Notes: generated from the sequence alone by a model not told the origin. Positions 8,112 through 17,432 are shown, counted from the stretch's first letter. The stretch: 60,863 nucleotides of DNA from Cryobacterium sp. Y11 (GCF_002929535.1 NZ_PJJO01000045.1:1-60863), one strand, 5' to 3'. Made by a program: numbers and translations.

Positions 8112-8999
8112 ATGATCGAGTTCCGCTCGGTGACCAAGCAGTTCCCGGATGGCACGACCGCGGTAGATAATGTGAGCCTTGTCTTCCCCTCTCGGAAGAC
8201 AACAGTGCTCGTCGGTTCCTCCGGTAGTGGGAAGACGACGATGCTGAGGATGATCAACCGCATGGTCGATCCAACAAGTGGATCAATTGAGATCGACGGA
8301 GAACGCGTTTCTACCCTTGATCCGGTCAAGTTGAGGCGCAGCATCGGCTACGTCATGCAGAACTCGGGGCTGTTGCCGCATCGCACGGTCGTCGACAATA
8401 TTGCGACAGTACCCGTGCTGCGTGGCATTAAGAAGAAGGAGGCACGTCAGCGATCTCTTCGTTTGATGGATACGGTGGGTCTTGAGCGCGCTCTTGCCGA
8501 GCGTTACCCGGGGCAGCTCTCTGGCGGGCAGCAGCAGCGGGTGGGTGTTGCCCGGGGTCTTGCCGCTGACCCTAATATCCTGCTGATGGATGAACCTTTC
8601 GGTGCTGTCGATCCGATCGTGCGTGCCGAACTGCAGACTGAACTCGTCCGGCTCCAACGTGAGCTTGACAAGACAATCGTGTTCGTCACCCACGACATCG
8701 ACGAAGCTTTCCTGATTGGAGATCAAATCGTGATCTTCCGTCCTGGCGGAATCGTCGCGCAAATCGGCAGCCCGGCAGATATTCTGGCGAACCCGGTCGA
8801 CGCGTTCGTGGCGAGTTTCGTGGGAGTCGATCGCGGGAAGCGCTCCTTGCATCTTGAGGGAACGCCGGAGACCCCCGTCGTCGTCGACAGCGAAGGCAGG
8901 GTGGCCGGGGTACTGGCCGCTGGCTCAAATCCGCTCCTGATAGCAGAGGCGGTGCCCCAACCGGGCGCCGGTGCTCCAGCGCAGGGTGCCGCCACGTAA
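8112..8999 (+). CDS. Osmoprotectant ABC transporter ATPase (OpuCA/OsmV-like)
   Basis: A 295-residue ABC ATPase. In order: Walker A GSSGSGKTT (about 36-44), Q-loop YVMQNSGLLPH, signature LSGGQQQR, Walker B ILLMDEPFGAVD and switch FVTHDIDEA. The leading MIEFRSVTKQFPDGTTAVDN and overall pattern match the quaternary-amine/betaine uptake group. The stop TAA overlaps the permease ATG by one base, and two permeases and a binding lipoprotein follow. This is therefore the motor of a complete four-gene importer for glycine betaine, choline, proline or a related solute. Confidence 0.92.
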   Translation: MIEFRSVTKQFPDGTTAVDNVSLVFPSRKTTVLVGSSGSGKTTMLRMINRMVDPTSGSIEIDGERVSTLDPVKLRRSIGYVMQNSGLLPHRTVVDNIATVPVLRGIKKKEARQRSLRLMDTVGLERALAERYPGQLSGGQQQRVGVARGLAADPNILLMDEPFGAVDPIVRAELQTELVRLQRELDKTIVFVTHDIDEAFLIGDQIVIFRPGGIVAQIGSPADILANPVDAFVASFVGVDRGKRSLHLEGTPETPVVVDSEGRVAGVLAAGSNPLLIAEAVPQPGAGAPAQGAAT

Positions 9000-9688
9000 T
9001 GACGTGGCTGTGGGCAAACCTCGGCCTGGTCTGGCAGCTCACGCTGGACCACGTCGCGCTGAGCGTACCTCCGATCATTCTGGGATTTCTGCTCGCCCTT
9101 CCGCTCGGCTGGCTTGCCAACCGCCACCAGCCTTCACGCGGCGTGCTGCTGTCGATCGGGGGAGTCCTCTACGCCATTCCGTCCTTGCCGTTATTCGTAA
9201 TGATGCCCCTGATCCTCGGCACGAAAATCCTTGATCCAATCAATGTTGTCGTCGCTTTGAGTATTTACGCGTTGGCATTGATGGTGCGTGTGGCTTCGGA
9301 TGCTCTGGCCGCCGTCGACACGGATGTCATCGCTTCCTCGACGGCTATCGGTTATTCAGACTGGTCGAGGTTCTGGCGCGTGGAGCTGCCGCTGGCTGGG
9401 CCTGTGTTACTGGCTGGTTTGCGGGTGGTTTCTGTCAGCACGGTCAGCTTAGTCAGCGTCGGCGCCATTGTCGGTGTCGACAGTGTCGGCTTCCTGTTCT
9501 TGAACGGTTTCCAACGGGCTTTTCCCGAAGAGATCCTGATTGGGATTATTGCTTCCGTTCTGATCGCCTTCGTCTTTGATGTCGTCCTGGTCCTCGCCGG
9601 AAGAGTTTTGATGCCGTGGGCTCCCGTGTTGCGCTCACGCGAACATCCCCGTGGTCTTATGACGGAAAAGACGGTGATCGGGCAATGA
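8999..9688 (+). CDS. Osmoprotectant ABC permease 1 (OpuCB/OsmW-like)
   Basis: A 229-residue permease with about five to six membrane segments. The binding-protein-dependent permease signature appears around SSTAIGYSDWSRFWRVELPL (the EAA loop contacting the ATPase). The N-terminal LALPLGWLANRHQPSRGVLL and GVLYAIPSLPLFVMMPLILG are typical of betaine/choline permeases. It overlaps the ATPase stop by one base and the next permease by four (ATGA at 9685-9688), which indicates translational coupling. Confidence 0.92.
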   Translation: MTWLWANLGLVWQLTLDHVALSVPPIILGFLLALPLGWLANRHQPSRGVLLSIGGVLYAIPSLPLFVMMPLILGTKILDPINVVVALSIYALALMVRVASDALAAVDTDVIASSTAIGYSDWSRFWRVELPLAGPVLLAGLRVVSVSTVSLVSVGAIVGVDSVGFLFLNGFQRAFPEEILIGIIASVLIAFVFDVVLVLAGRVLMPWAPVLRSREHPRGLMTEKTVIGQ

Positions 9689-10437
9689 ACCAACTTTTCG
9701 CAACGTTCGCCTGGCTTCTCGATCCAGCACATTACGCCGGACCTGATGCCATCCAGGTCCGGGTGGGCGAGCAAGTCGAATACACCCTGCTCACGCTGCT
9801 GCTCGCCTCCATAATCGCACTTCCAGCCGGCTTGGCAATCGGACACACTGGTCGCGGTCGAACCCTCGGCGTCCAGATTCCAGCTGTGCTGCGCGCGTTA
9901 CCGACCCTGGGCTTGGTCATCCTGCTTGCCCTGATGGTCGGGCTCGGCCTCCTTGCGCCACTGATCGCGCTGGTCATCCTCGCGATCCCGCCGATCCTCG
10001 CTGGCGCTTACTCCGGCTTAGAGTCCGTAGATCGCGAGACGGTCGACGCCGCACGCGCTCTCGGCATGACCGGCTGGCAGGTCCTGTGGAAGGTGGAAAT
10101 TCCGCTGAGCTTGTCGCTCATCACCGGCGGTCTTCGCTCAGCTGCCCTGCAAGCGGTCGCCACCTGGACCATCGCGGCGATCCTGCCGTTGGGCGGGCTT
10201 GGCCGGTACATTTTCGACGCTTTGCCCGTACAGGACTACCCGAAGATGCTCGCCGGGTCGATGTTGGTCATCGCGCTGGCTTTGGTAACGGACGCGCTGT
10301 TCGCTCTCCTACAGAAGGTGGTGACCCCGCCAGGGGTGAGGGCGGGGCGGGCGTCCCTGGTGCGGGCGAAGACAACTCATTCTCATGCCAGGGCGGCACT
10401 CTTCCGCCATGCATCATTCATTCGAAACGAAAGGTGA
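9685..10437 (+). CDS. Osmoprotectant ABC permease 2 (OpuCD/OsmY-like)
   Basis: A 250-residue permease; the ATG at 9685 overlaps the preceding stop (ATGA), so I choose it over a longer frame that begins inside permease 1. The EAA loop reads VDAARALGMTGWQVLWKVEI, and PAVLRALPTLGLVILLALMV is the conserved membrane core. Two distinct permeases with one ATPase and one lipoprotein is the usual Opu/Osm layout. The binding-protein gene starts 8 bases after the stop. Confidence 0.92.
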   Translation: MNQLFATFAWLLDPAHYAGPDAIQVRVGEQVEYTLLTLLLASIIALPAGLAIGHTGRGRTLGVQIPAVLRALPTLGLVILLALMVGLGLLAPLIALVILAIPPILAGAYSGLESVDRETVDAARALGMTGWQVLWKVEIPLSLSLITGGLRSAALQAVATWTIAAILPLGGLGRYIFDALPVQDYPKMLAGSMLVIALALVTDALFALLQKVVTPPGVRAGRASLVRAKTTHSHARAALFRHASFIRNER

Positions 10438-10444
10438 ACTATCT

Positions 10445-11377
10445 ATGCTGCGAAGAAGAGGCCTTGTTGCCGCCGCACTCATCATCACCGGCCTCGTCGC
10501 ACTCAGCGGGTGTGCGTCAGGAGACCCCCTGAGTACTACTAACAGCAATACGGCCGGCGAGGGTTCGGCCGGTTCTGACACGATCGCGATCGGGTCTGCC
10601 GCATTTCCTGAGAGCGAGATTCTCGCCGAAGTTTATGCACAGGCGCTTGAAGGAAAGGGGGTGACCGTGAAGCGCAGTTTCAACATCGGACAACGTGAGG
10701 TGTATCTATCGGCGCTGAAAGACGGTTCGATCGACATGATTCCCGAGTACTCGGGCAACCTGCTGCAGTCTTACGACACAAACACAACGGCGGAATCCAG
10801 TGCCGACGTTTACGCGGAACTGCTAGAGAAAGTACCGTCCGGCTTCGAAGTGCTCGATCAATCCCAAGCCCAAGACAAGGACTCCTACAACGTCACCAAA
10901 GAGTTCTCTGAAAAGTATCAGGTCAACAGCCTTGCCGATCTGAAGAACGTAAACATCCCCCTCAAGCTGGCGTCGAACCCTGAGTCCGCAGAACATCCCG
11001 CGGGTGTCGAAGGCATCAAGCGACTGTACGAGGTTAGCGTGACCCTCGTACCGATCAGCGACAGCGGAGGACCACTGACCGTTAAGGCTCTGCTCGACGG
11101 CACCGTGCAGATGGCAGACGTGTACACGACATCGCCCGCGATTAAGGCCAACCATCTGGTCACCCTCGACGATCCCGAGAACATGATCCTCGCGCAGAAC
11201 GTGCTGCCGCTGATCAACAGCAGCAAAGCGTCGGCAAAAATCACCCAGGTCCTCAACAATGTGTCCGCGGTATTAACGACCGACGACCTGATCAAATTTA
11301 ACACGAAGAGTAGCGGTAGCGCCAAAGAGTCCCCGGCAGCGATCGCGAAAGATTGGCTCGCTGGGAAGGGACTCTGA
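10445..11377 (+). CDS. Osmoprotectant-binding lipoprotein (OpuCC/OsmX-like)
   Basis: A 310-residue substrate-binding protein. The start at ATG 10445 follows AAAGGTGA and gives a proper lipoprotein signal: charged MLRRRG, a hydrophobic stretch, then the lipobox LSGC, so the mature protein would be lipid-anchored outside the membrane. The body shows IAIGSAAFPESEILAEVYAQ and DMIPEYSGNLLQ, typical of the ProX/OpuAC-like betaine/choline group. It completes the importer encoded at 8112-10437. Confidence 0.92.
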   Translation: MLRRRGLVAAALIITGLVALSGCASGDPLSTTNSNTAGEGSAGSDTIAIGSAAFPESEILAEVYAQALEGKGVTVKRSFNIGQREVYLSALKDGSIDMIPEYSGNLLQSYDTNTTAESSADVYAELLEKVPSGFEVLDQSQAQDKDSYNVTKEFSEKYQVNSLADLKNVNIPLKLASNPESAEHPAGVEGIKRLYEVSVTLVPISDSGGPLTVKALLDGTVQMADVYTTSPAIKANHLVTLDDPENMILAQNVLPLINSSKASAKITQVLNNVSAVLTTDDLIKFNTKSSGSAKESPAAIAKDWLAGKGL

Positions 11378-11475
11378 CTCCGTGCCTGTCCGAACTTCAC
11401 GATCGGATGCATGGCGAATCGGCGATGATCTGGCCCGGGAAATCTTGGCCGCAGTGCAAGAAGAAGGAGACTATT

Positions 11476-12240
11476 GTGAGCATTCGACTGGGAGCCGTCT
11501 TGGCGGAACAATCGGACAAATTACGGCATGAACCCACCGCCAAGCGCGTGCGGGCTTTTGTAGGGGCGGAGGTCGCCGTTGACAGCGAACGAGCCGTGCT
11601 CGTGTGGGAACCGCATCAGGCCATACCGACCTATGCTGTACCACGAGAGGATGTAGTCGTTCAGATCATCGACGTGAAGCCGGGTGAGAAGGCTCCTAAC
11701 GGTGCCCCCAGCCACGACATTCCCGGGTTCCGTGTGATTCTTCGAGCCAGCGCCGGCAGCCCTGAAGGATCGGGCTATGTCGCCGATGACCCTGATCTCT
11801 CCGACTTCGTCATCCTTGATTTCAGCAGTTTCGACCGCTGGCTCGAAGAAGATGAGGAAATCGATTCTCATCCGCGCGATCCGTTCCACAGAGTCGACGT
11901 CCGCAGCACGTCCCGGCACATCCAGGTGATGATGAATGGTCAGCTCCTCGCCGACACCGTCCACGGCAAATTGCTCTATGAGACGACGCTGCCGACCCGT
12001 TACTACCTGCCAACGGAAGACGTACTTACACCGCTTACGCCGAGCCCGACACGCACTCTCTGCCCGTATAAGGGTCAAGCGTCGTATTGGTCATTCACCC
12101 TTGACGGACAAGCGGTCGAGGACCTCGTTTGGAGCTACGAGGATCCACTCGAGGACGCAGCCGGATTAAAAGGGTACCTAGCCTTCTACGACGACAAAGT
12201 CGAAGTGCTGCTGGATAAGAATCTCGCGGACGCCGACTAG
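11476..12240 (+). CDS. DUF427 protein with two related halves
   Basis: I take GTG 11476 as start because AAGAAGGAGA lies just upstream; the frame extends further 5' but without a ribosome site. The 254-residue product has a C-terminal DUF427 domain (HIQVMMNGQLLADTVHGKLL, then PTRYYLPTEDV and CPYKGQASYWSF). The N-terminal half has a weaker version of the same pattern (AKRVRAFVGAEVAVDSERAV … IPTYAVPREDV). Tandem DUF427 proteins are known in actinobacteria; the function is not established. It lies about 100 bases after the ABC operon on the same strand. Confidence 0.78.
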   Translation: MSIRLGAVLAEQSDKLRHEPTAKRVRAFVGAEVAVDSERAVLVWEPHQAIPTYAVPREDVVVQIIDVKPGEKAPNGAPSHDIPGFRVILRASAGSPEGSGYVADDPDLSDFVILDFSSFDRWLEEDEEIDSHPRDPFHRVDVRSTSRHIQVMMNGQLLADTVHGKLLYETTLPTRYYLPTEDVLTPLTPSPTRTLCPYKGQASYWSFTLDGQAVEDLVWSYEDPLEDAAGLKGYLAFYDDKVEVLLDKNLADAD

Positions 12241-12464
12241 GAGCGCGCTGATTTACGACGTTTCAATGGGCTGTTCGAGTGTCGAAGACCATTTTTTGCA
12301 CCGCGCCGGAGCCGCGTAGGACCCACTGTGGGGAACTTAGTGCATTTGGAAAGCAAGCGCGATCAGACCAGTTGTGGACACCTCGGGCGGCTGGTGACCA
12401 TTTCCGGGGTGCCCGCTTGTCACGCTGAATATGGCACGGCGTTGGACTGGTAGTCGTAGGGGTC

Positions 12465-12705
12465 GGGGTCTGAGGAGGAGCGGTACGAAAAGTCACGCTA
12501 AGACCGTGGCGTGTGATGAACTTCCTGGAAATATCAAGGTTCTGTGCTTGTTCGGGACCCACACGCTGGAGTTTTCAATATGGATGTGCTTTCGTCCGGC
12601 GCGGGTCGTTTCCTCTGTCATCCCATATCGGCCGTGTAAGTGACAGGAAGCCAAGGTAAACAAATTCCTAAACGTGAATTTCCGTACCGATACTCCTCAG
12701 ACCCC
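12465..12705 (-). mobile_element. Tn3-family miniature element (TIME), copy 1
   Basis: A 241-bp non-coding element. Its ends are 38-bp inverted repeats starting GGGGTCTGAGGAG and containing GGTACGRAAAKTCACG, closely like the Tn3 terminal repeat (GGGGTCTGAC…CTCACGTTAAG). It matches copy 2 at 17192-17432 in the opposite orientation with only three mismatches that I count. Inside is a dyad TGTCA…TGACA (12616-12645) resembling a resolvase site. Flanking pentamers (GGGTC, GGTAC) are not identical, so there is no clear target duplication. It carries no transposase and would need one supplied in trans. Confidence 0.85.
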
Positions 12706-12750
12706 GGTACTGATCAGACGCGCCAATGCATGACGACGGAGTAGATAGAT

Positions 12751-13935
12751 ATGTCAGACCGAGAAACCCGACACGCAGAGCTGGCCTCGACGTACCTGCC
12801 CGACGACCTGTTGGGCCGTTTCCGCAGGCGGGCCGACATCTACGACCGGGAGAACCGCTTCTTCGATGAGGACCTCGCCGAGCTCACAGCGCAGGGCTAT
12901 CTCACTCTGTTTGTGCCGGAGAAGTTCGGCGGCGCAGGTCTGAGCCTCAACGAAGTATCTCGGCTGCAGCAGCGCCTAGCCACGGCAGCGCCCGCAACGG
13001 CCCTCGCTATCAACATGCACCTGATGTGCGTCGGAGTTGTACGTGCAATGTTCGAGCGCGGCGACCGGTCACTGACGTACGTGTTCGACGAGGCGATGGC
13101 CGGTGAGATCTTCGCGTTCGGGGTGAGTGAGCCGGCCAACGACTGGGTACTGCAGGGATCAAACACCGTTGCTCAGCCGCAGGAGGACGGCGGCTACCTG
13201 CTGACCGGGGTGAAGATTTTCACCTCACTGTCGCCGGTATGGACGCGCTTGATCACCCACGGGCTGGACAGCACAGATGCCGACAATCCGAGGCTCGTGT
13301 ACGGATTCATCGAGCGGAGCGCGGAGGGCATCAGCGTGTCAGACCAGTGGGACGTGCTCGGTATGCGCGCGTCACAGAGCCGCGCGACGATCCTGGAGAA
13401 CGTGCGGATGCGGCCGGAAAAGGTAGCTCGCAGAATCCCGACGGGGCGATACCCCGATCTGTTGACGTTCGCGATCACGAGCAACTTTCAACTGCTGATC
13501 GGGGCTGTGTACACGGGTATCGCACGCCGTGCGCTGGATCTAGGCGCCGCGGGCCTGAAAAGCCGGAAGTCGGCCAAAAACGGCACTACCTACGCCCAGG
13601 TTCCGGAGTTCCGGGCACGCCTGGCCGACGCCCTCATGGCGTACATGGCCGTGCCCGCGCAGTTGGACGCTTACACTCGCGACTTCGACGACCTCATCGA
13701 CCACGGCGCAGGCTGGCCGCTGCGTCTAATCAGCGCCCGCATCAACGCATCGAACGTGGCCCGGCACGCGACTGAAACCGCGCTGATGTGCGCAAGTGGC
13801 AGCGGATACAACAACAGCACCGAGCTCAACCGCCTGTTCCGGGATGCTACGGCCGGGCTGTTCCATCCGCCAAGTGCCGACGCCGCCCGACCGATGTACG
13901 CGGCCGCATTACTCGACGAGCCCACCGTTGACTGA
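12751..13935 (+). CDS. Acyl-CoA dehydrogenase family flavoenzyme
   Basis: A 394-residue acyl-CoA dehydrogenase-fold protein. The N-terminal helical domain includes GYLTLFVPEKFGGAGLSLNE. The middle beta domain has FAFGVSEPANDWVLQGSN and GGYLLTGVKIFTSLSPVW. The C-terminal domain begins near LLIGAVYTGIARRALDLG, and ASGSGYNNSTELNRLFRDAT is the FAD-contacting segment. It may oxidise an acyl-CoA or act as a related flavin-dependent enzyme; the substrate is not evident. It stands alone between miniature element copy 1 and the IS remnants, on DNA that could be mobilised by the paired elements. Confidence 0.87.
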   Translation: MSDRETRHAELASTYLPDDLLGRFRRRADIYDRENRFFDEDLAELTAQGYLTLFVPEKFGGAGLSLNEVSRLQQRLATAAPATALAINMHLMCVGVVRAMFERGDRSLTYVFDEAMAGEIFAFGVSEPANDWVLQGSNTVAQPQEDGGYLLTGVKIFTSLSPVWTRLITHGLDSTDADNPRLVYGFIERSAEGISVSDQWDVLGMRASQSRATILENVRMRPEKVARRIPTGRYPDLLTFAITSNFQLLIGAVYTGIARRALDLGAAGLKSRKSAKNGTTYAQVPEFRARLADALMAYMAVPAQLDAYTRDFDDLIDHGAGWPLRLISARINASNVARHATETALMCASGSGYNNSTELNRLFRDATAGLFHPPSADAARPMYAAALLDEPTVD

Positions 13936-14044
13936 CGGGCTTCGTCCGCCAAAGCTGATCCCTATTCGCTGATCATTCCATGTCCTGCCAACGCGACTGA
14001 GGCTGTGTGCAAACTCCCTCCGACAAATCAAACCGGACGATATC

Positions 14045-14134
14045 GTGGCATTCTCGGCACGAACAGGGCGGGGAAAAGCACCATCATCACGATAGCCGCA
14101 ACTCTTCTGCAGCCAACCCACGGGAGAACGTGAA
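14045..14134 (+). pseudogene. ABC ATPase fragment (Walker A only)
   Basis: The frame reads RGILGTNRAGKSTIITIAAT followed by LLQPTHGRT and a stop. This is the Walker A region of an ABC exporter ATPase (normally GPNGAGKST) with the second glycine replaced by arginine. No Q-loop, signature or Walker B follows and the 5' side is out of frame. The remaining 13936-14285 interval has no other recognisable gene. Confidence 0.55.
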
Positions 14135-14285
14135 TTTCATTGCCGACCTCCAGGACACCAACAGCAAGCGTAGAAGTCGGCCCGACTCGGACTGGAACTG
14201 GAAGGGGCGAATTTTAGACGATTAGTCATGAAACATGATTCTCCTTACCTCTGTCTCGATTCACCATATGGACGCAAGGGAAGAG

Positions 14286-14681
14286 TCAAATTTTTGAGAG
14301 TCGATGTATTCGTACTTGCTCACTACCGCTGCTCCCGCGCGAAGGAAGCGCTGGCTTTTTCAAGAATGCGGTCTCCGCGCGCAGCTCTTGATTTTCTCGC
14401 TCGAGCTCTTTCAGACGGGCCCATTCGGAGCCGGTCAGCTCAGTATCGGTGCCCCCGTTGGCCTCACGAAACTTGTTCAGCCAGTTCCGGAGAGTCTCCG
14501 GCCCGACGCCATACGCGGTTGCGACGTCCTTGATCGATTTGGACGTCGCGATCACCTCGCGGCACAACTCGTCCTTGAACTCCTGGGAAAAACGCTTCCG
14601 TGTTACGGCCATGCTGATCTCTACTTTCAGTAGACCTTCACTTTAAGAGAGCCCGCTGTCCGAGATATCCGCAGCAGGTCA
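14286..14681 (-). mobile_element. IS3-family remnant (orfA plus start of orfB)
   Basis: OrfA starts at ATG 14612: MAVTRKRFSQEFKDELCREV and a helix-turn-helix (ATAYGVGPETLRNWLNKFRE) followed by the leucine-zipper segment ELERENQELRAETAFLKK. At the A-run encoding LKK one base appears missing: in the adjacent frame the expected ending ASASFAREQR and a stop are present. orfB begins (VSKYEYIDSQK) but is cut near 14290. A likely left IS end lies around 14640-14681. The catalytic half is absent, so the element is dead. Confidence 0.8.
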
Positions 14682-14769
14682 TACCCACAGATAAGTCAAG
14701 AGAGTCGCATAATGTGCTATTCATTCCGTTTCGTGAGCTGACCCATCTTCTGTATCAGGACGGGCCGTT

Positions 14770-16569
14770 CTAGCCGGCGATTACGCGGGTGGGGGAGGCC
14801 TGGCCGGCGACGATCGCATCCGCTGCCCGCACCAGGGCCAGGTGCGAGAGCGCCTGTGGGGTGTTACCGACCTGGTGGCTGCCGGCCACGTCGTATTCCT
14901 CCGAGAGCAGACCAACATCGTTCACGACGCCCAGTAAGCGGTTCATTAGAGTGTTCGAGTCGTCGATGCGACCCGAGGTGGCGTACTGTTCGACCAGCCA
15001 AAATGAACAGGCCAGAAACGGATGCTCATCCGGCGGCAGACCGTCTACTGCGGAGGTCGTCTGGTAGCGAATCAGTAGTCCGTTTCGCATCAGATCCGTT
15101 TCGATCGCGGCGACGGTGCCGAGCATGCGGGGATCGGTTGGCGCGCAGAAGCCGACCTGTGAGAGCACCAGGAGTGAGGCGTCCACTTCGGTACTCCCGT
15201 AGTACTGCACGTAACTGCCCCGTTCGGTGTCGAAGCCGCGGCTCTCGATGTCGGCGCGCACTTCGTTGCGGAGGCTCTTCCACCGTTCGAGCGGCCCGTC
15301 GAGGCCGTGCTCTTCGATGCCACGCACGGCGCGGTCGAACGCCGCCCAGACCATCACTCGGGAGTGGGTGAATTCACGGGCTGCACCGCGCATCTCCCAG
15401 ATGCCCTGATCGGCCCGGCGCCAGTTCTTTTCGAGAAAGCTCATGAGCGCGCGTTGCAGCGGCCAGGAGAATTCGGTCTCATGTACCCCGGCCGTGCGAG
15501 CGGCGTGTAATGCCACCATGACCTCGCCGATCACGTCGGACTGAAACTGATCAACCGCGCCATTGCCCACGCGTACCGGGGCTGCACCGTTGTAGCCGGG
15601 TAGGCTAGGCAGTTCTCGCTCGGGCAGGTAGCGTTCGCCGGAGAGCCCGTACATGATCTGCACGTCGCCCGGGTTACCGGCGATGGCGCGCAGCAGCCAG
15701 GCCCGCCAATCGCCTGCCTCCATCTCGTAACCATGGCTGAGCAGCACCTCGAGGGTGAGCGAGGCATCGCGTAGCCAGACATAGCGGTAATCCCAATTGC
15801 GGGTACCACCAAATTGTTCAGGCAGCGACGTCGTCGCTGCAGCCACGATGCCGCCGGTGTGCTCGTGCGTCAAGGCGCGCAACACAAGTAGGGAACGCAC
15901 CACTTGGGGGCGTAACGGGCCCTCGTGGCTGCAGTGTGAAGCCCAACCCTGCCACCAGGCGCAAGTCGACTGGTAAGCAGCATCAACGTCGATCGCCGAC
16001 GGGATTTTCCGATACGAGGGATACCAGGTCATTTGCGCGTCGACCGTGTCGCCCGCCGAAACGTCGAAGCTCGACACGTGGCGGTGGTCGGAGGCGCGCA
16101 GGGCCGGGCCGCGCACGACAACCGCGTCAGGTCCGGCAATCGCCACGAGACCGCGCACCGGCTCGCCTTTTAGCTGACGCACCCAGGGAACAGTCGTAGC
16201 GTAGCCAAAACGGATGCGCAGATCCTGTGTCATATGCACCGTGCCGCTAATGCCGCGCACCCGTCGCACCAGGTCGGCACGCCCGTCACCGTGCGGCATA
16301 AAGTCGAGCACCTCGACCTGACCGGTATCCGTGTCCCACAGAGTCGATAACACGAAGGTATCGCCGTCGTACCGCCGCGTGGCAGTAGCATTTGGATCGG
16401 CGGGAGCCAGGAGCCACCGGCCATGGTCCTCATCGCCGAGCAGAGCGCCGAACATCGAGGCGGAATCGTAACGCGGCAGGCACAGCCAGTCGATGCTGCC
16501 GTCACGTCCAACAAGCGCCGCCGAGTGGCAGTCGCTGATTAATGCGTAGTCCTCGATAGGGAGTGCCAT
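14770..16569 (-). CDS. Glycoside hydrolase family 15 (trehalase/glucoamylase type)
   Basis: A 599-residue GH15 protein (start at ATG 16569; a TTG precedes it). The N-terminal beta domain opens LPIEDYALISDCHSAALVGR with DGSIDWLCLPRYDSASMFG. The (alpha/alpha)6 barrel contains RNWDYRYVWLRDASLTLEVL, QGIWEMRG with a likely catalytic glutamate, and LLSEEYDVAGSHQVGNTPQA with the second acid. Actinobacterial proteins of this type hydrolyse trehalose or alpha-glucans in the cytoplasm; no signal peptide is seen. It has no operon partner. A near-palindrome at 16593-16608 lies 24 bases upstream. Confidence 0.9.
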   Translation of the reverse strand: MALPIEDYALISDCHSAALVGRDGSIDWLCLPRYDSASMFGALLGDEDHGRWLLAPADPNATATRRYDGDTFVLSTLWDTDTGQVEVLDFMPHGDGRADLVRRVRGISGTVHMTQDLRIRFGYATTVPWVRQLKGEPVRGLVAIAGPDAVVVRGPALRASDHRHVSSFDVSAGDTVDAQMTWYPSYRKIPSAIDVDAAYQSTCAWWQGWASHCSHEGPLRPQVVRSLLVLRALTHEHTGGIVAAATTSLPEQFGGTRNWDYRYVWLRDASLTLEVLLSHGYEMEAGDWRAWLLRAIAGNPGDVQIMYGLSGERYLPERELPSLPGYNGAAPVRVGNGAVDQFQSDVIGEVMVALHAARTAGVHETEFSWPLQRALMSFLEKNWRRADQGIWEMRGAAREFTHSRVMVWAAFDRAVRGIEEHGLDGPLERWKSLRNEVRADIESRGFDTERGSYVQYYGSTEVDASLLVLSQVGFCAPTDPRMLGTVAAIETDLMRNGLLIRYQTTSAVDGLPPDEHPFLACSFWLVEQYATSGRIDDSNTLMNRLLGVVNDVGLLSEEYDVAGSHQVGNTPQALSHLALVRAADAIVAGQASPTRVIAG

Positions 16570-16592
16570 CAAACCATCTTGTCAGCCGAAGG

Positions 16593-16608
16593 GTGAGAAT
16601 ATCCTCAC
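16593..16608. promoter_or_regulatory. Possible operator upstream of GH15 gene
   Basis: GTGAGAATATCCTCAC is a 16-base near-palindrome (GTGAG/CTCAC arms) between 24 and 39 bases upstream of the GH15 start codon. It could be a repressor site. No matching regulator is adjacent. Confidence 0.3.
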
Positions 16609-16622
16609 TACCTGGGCGCTCC

Positions 16623-16906
16623 TGACTCTCCCGTGGTTGAAACCATCCGGAGAGCACTGGTTTGTGCCCGCCGAGGCAGAGCACAGCAAGGGCGATGAAG
16701 GCATCGGGTGAGATGAAGCCGCAGGCGATGCAGGTCATGAGGCGGATCTTGATATTCACTCGACCCGGCTGTGGGAGAGTCCGTGCTCGATGGACGCGAA
16801 GATCGCGGTACGGTGCTTCTCGACGCTCTTCTGCACCTTCACAAAGGAAGAGATACGGCAGCAGCGGGCCCAACCGACCCACTCGATCAACTCGGTAAGC
16901 GTATCG
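16623..16906 (-). pseudogene. ISL3-family transposase C-terminal remnant
   Basis: The minus strand encodes DTLTELIEWVGWARCC, then FVKVQKSVEKHRTAIFASIE and HGLSHSRVE, the latter ending in a stop near 16757. After a frame change come NIKIRLMTCIACGFISPDAF and IALAVLCLGGHKPVLSG. This order is the C terminus of ISL3-type transposases (…GRVE-NTKIRLITRxAFGF…). The frameshift and missing N-terminal part make it inactive. From 16907 to 17191 I see nothing recognisable. Confidence 0.7.
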
Positions 16907-17191
16907 GCGTTGCCTTCGCAACTCAATTAGCGCCAACCACGGTTCCAATACTGGTCAGACCCGAGGTTTCTTCGATGACCTATGACCACGACTGGCCGCT
17001 GGCATTCAGTGAAAATTCCCACTACCGTCCAATATTTGACTTTTTCACAAGCCACCCGCTCCGCGTAGCCGATCACGTCGCTAGAAACCTCTCCCACGGC
17101 CTCGGAGGGAACCTCATCGACTGCAATCCGATGCACTCTGTTCAGCCGGGGGTTAAAGATCCCCAGGTGCGTGATCTGCTCGAACTGTTCC

Positions 17192-17432
17192 GGGGTCTGA
17201 GGAGTATCGGTACGGAAATTCACGTTTAGGAATTTGTTTACCTTGGCTTCCTGTCACTTACACGGCCGATATGGGATGACAGAGGAAACGACCCGCGCCT
17301 GACGAAAGCACATCCATATTGAAAACTCCGGCGTGTGGGTCCCGAACAAGCACAGAACCTTGATATTTCAAGGAAGTTCATCACACGCCACGGTCTTAGC
17401 GTGACTTTTCGTACCGCTCCTCCTCAGACCCC
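17192..17432 (+). mobile_element. Tn3-family miniature element (TIME), copy 2
   Basis: The same 241-bp element as at 12465-12705, in the opposite orientation, with Tn3-like 38-bp ends and the internal TGTCA…TGACA dyad at 17252-17281. Flanking pentamers (GTTCC and AGTAA) do not match each other. Together the two copies bracket 4.5 kb with the acyl-CoA dehydrogenase and GH15 genes. The near-identity of the copies points to recent duplication, or to homogenisation by recombination between them. Confidence 0.85.

Noticed and set aside
7318..8115. 265-codon plus-strand frame
   Set aside because: The translation has no family and is rich in Arg/His. Real permease and YHS fragments lie in the other two frames.
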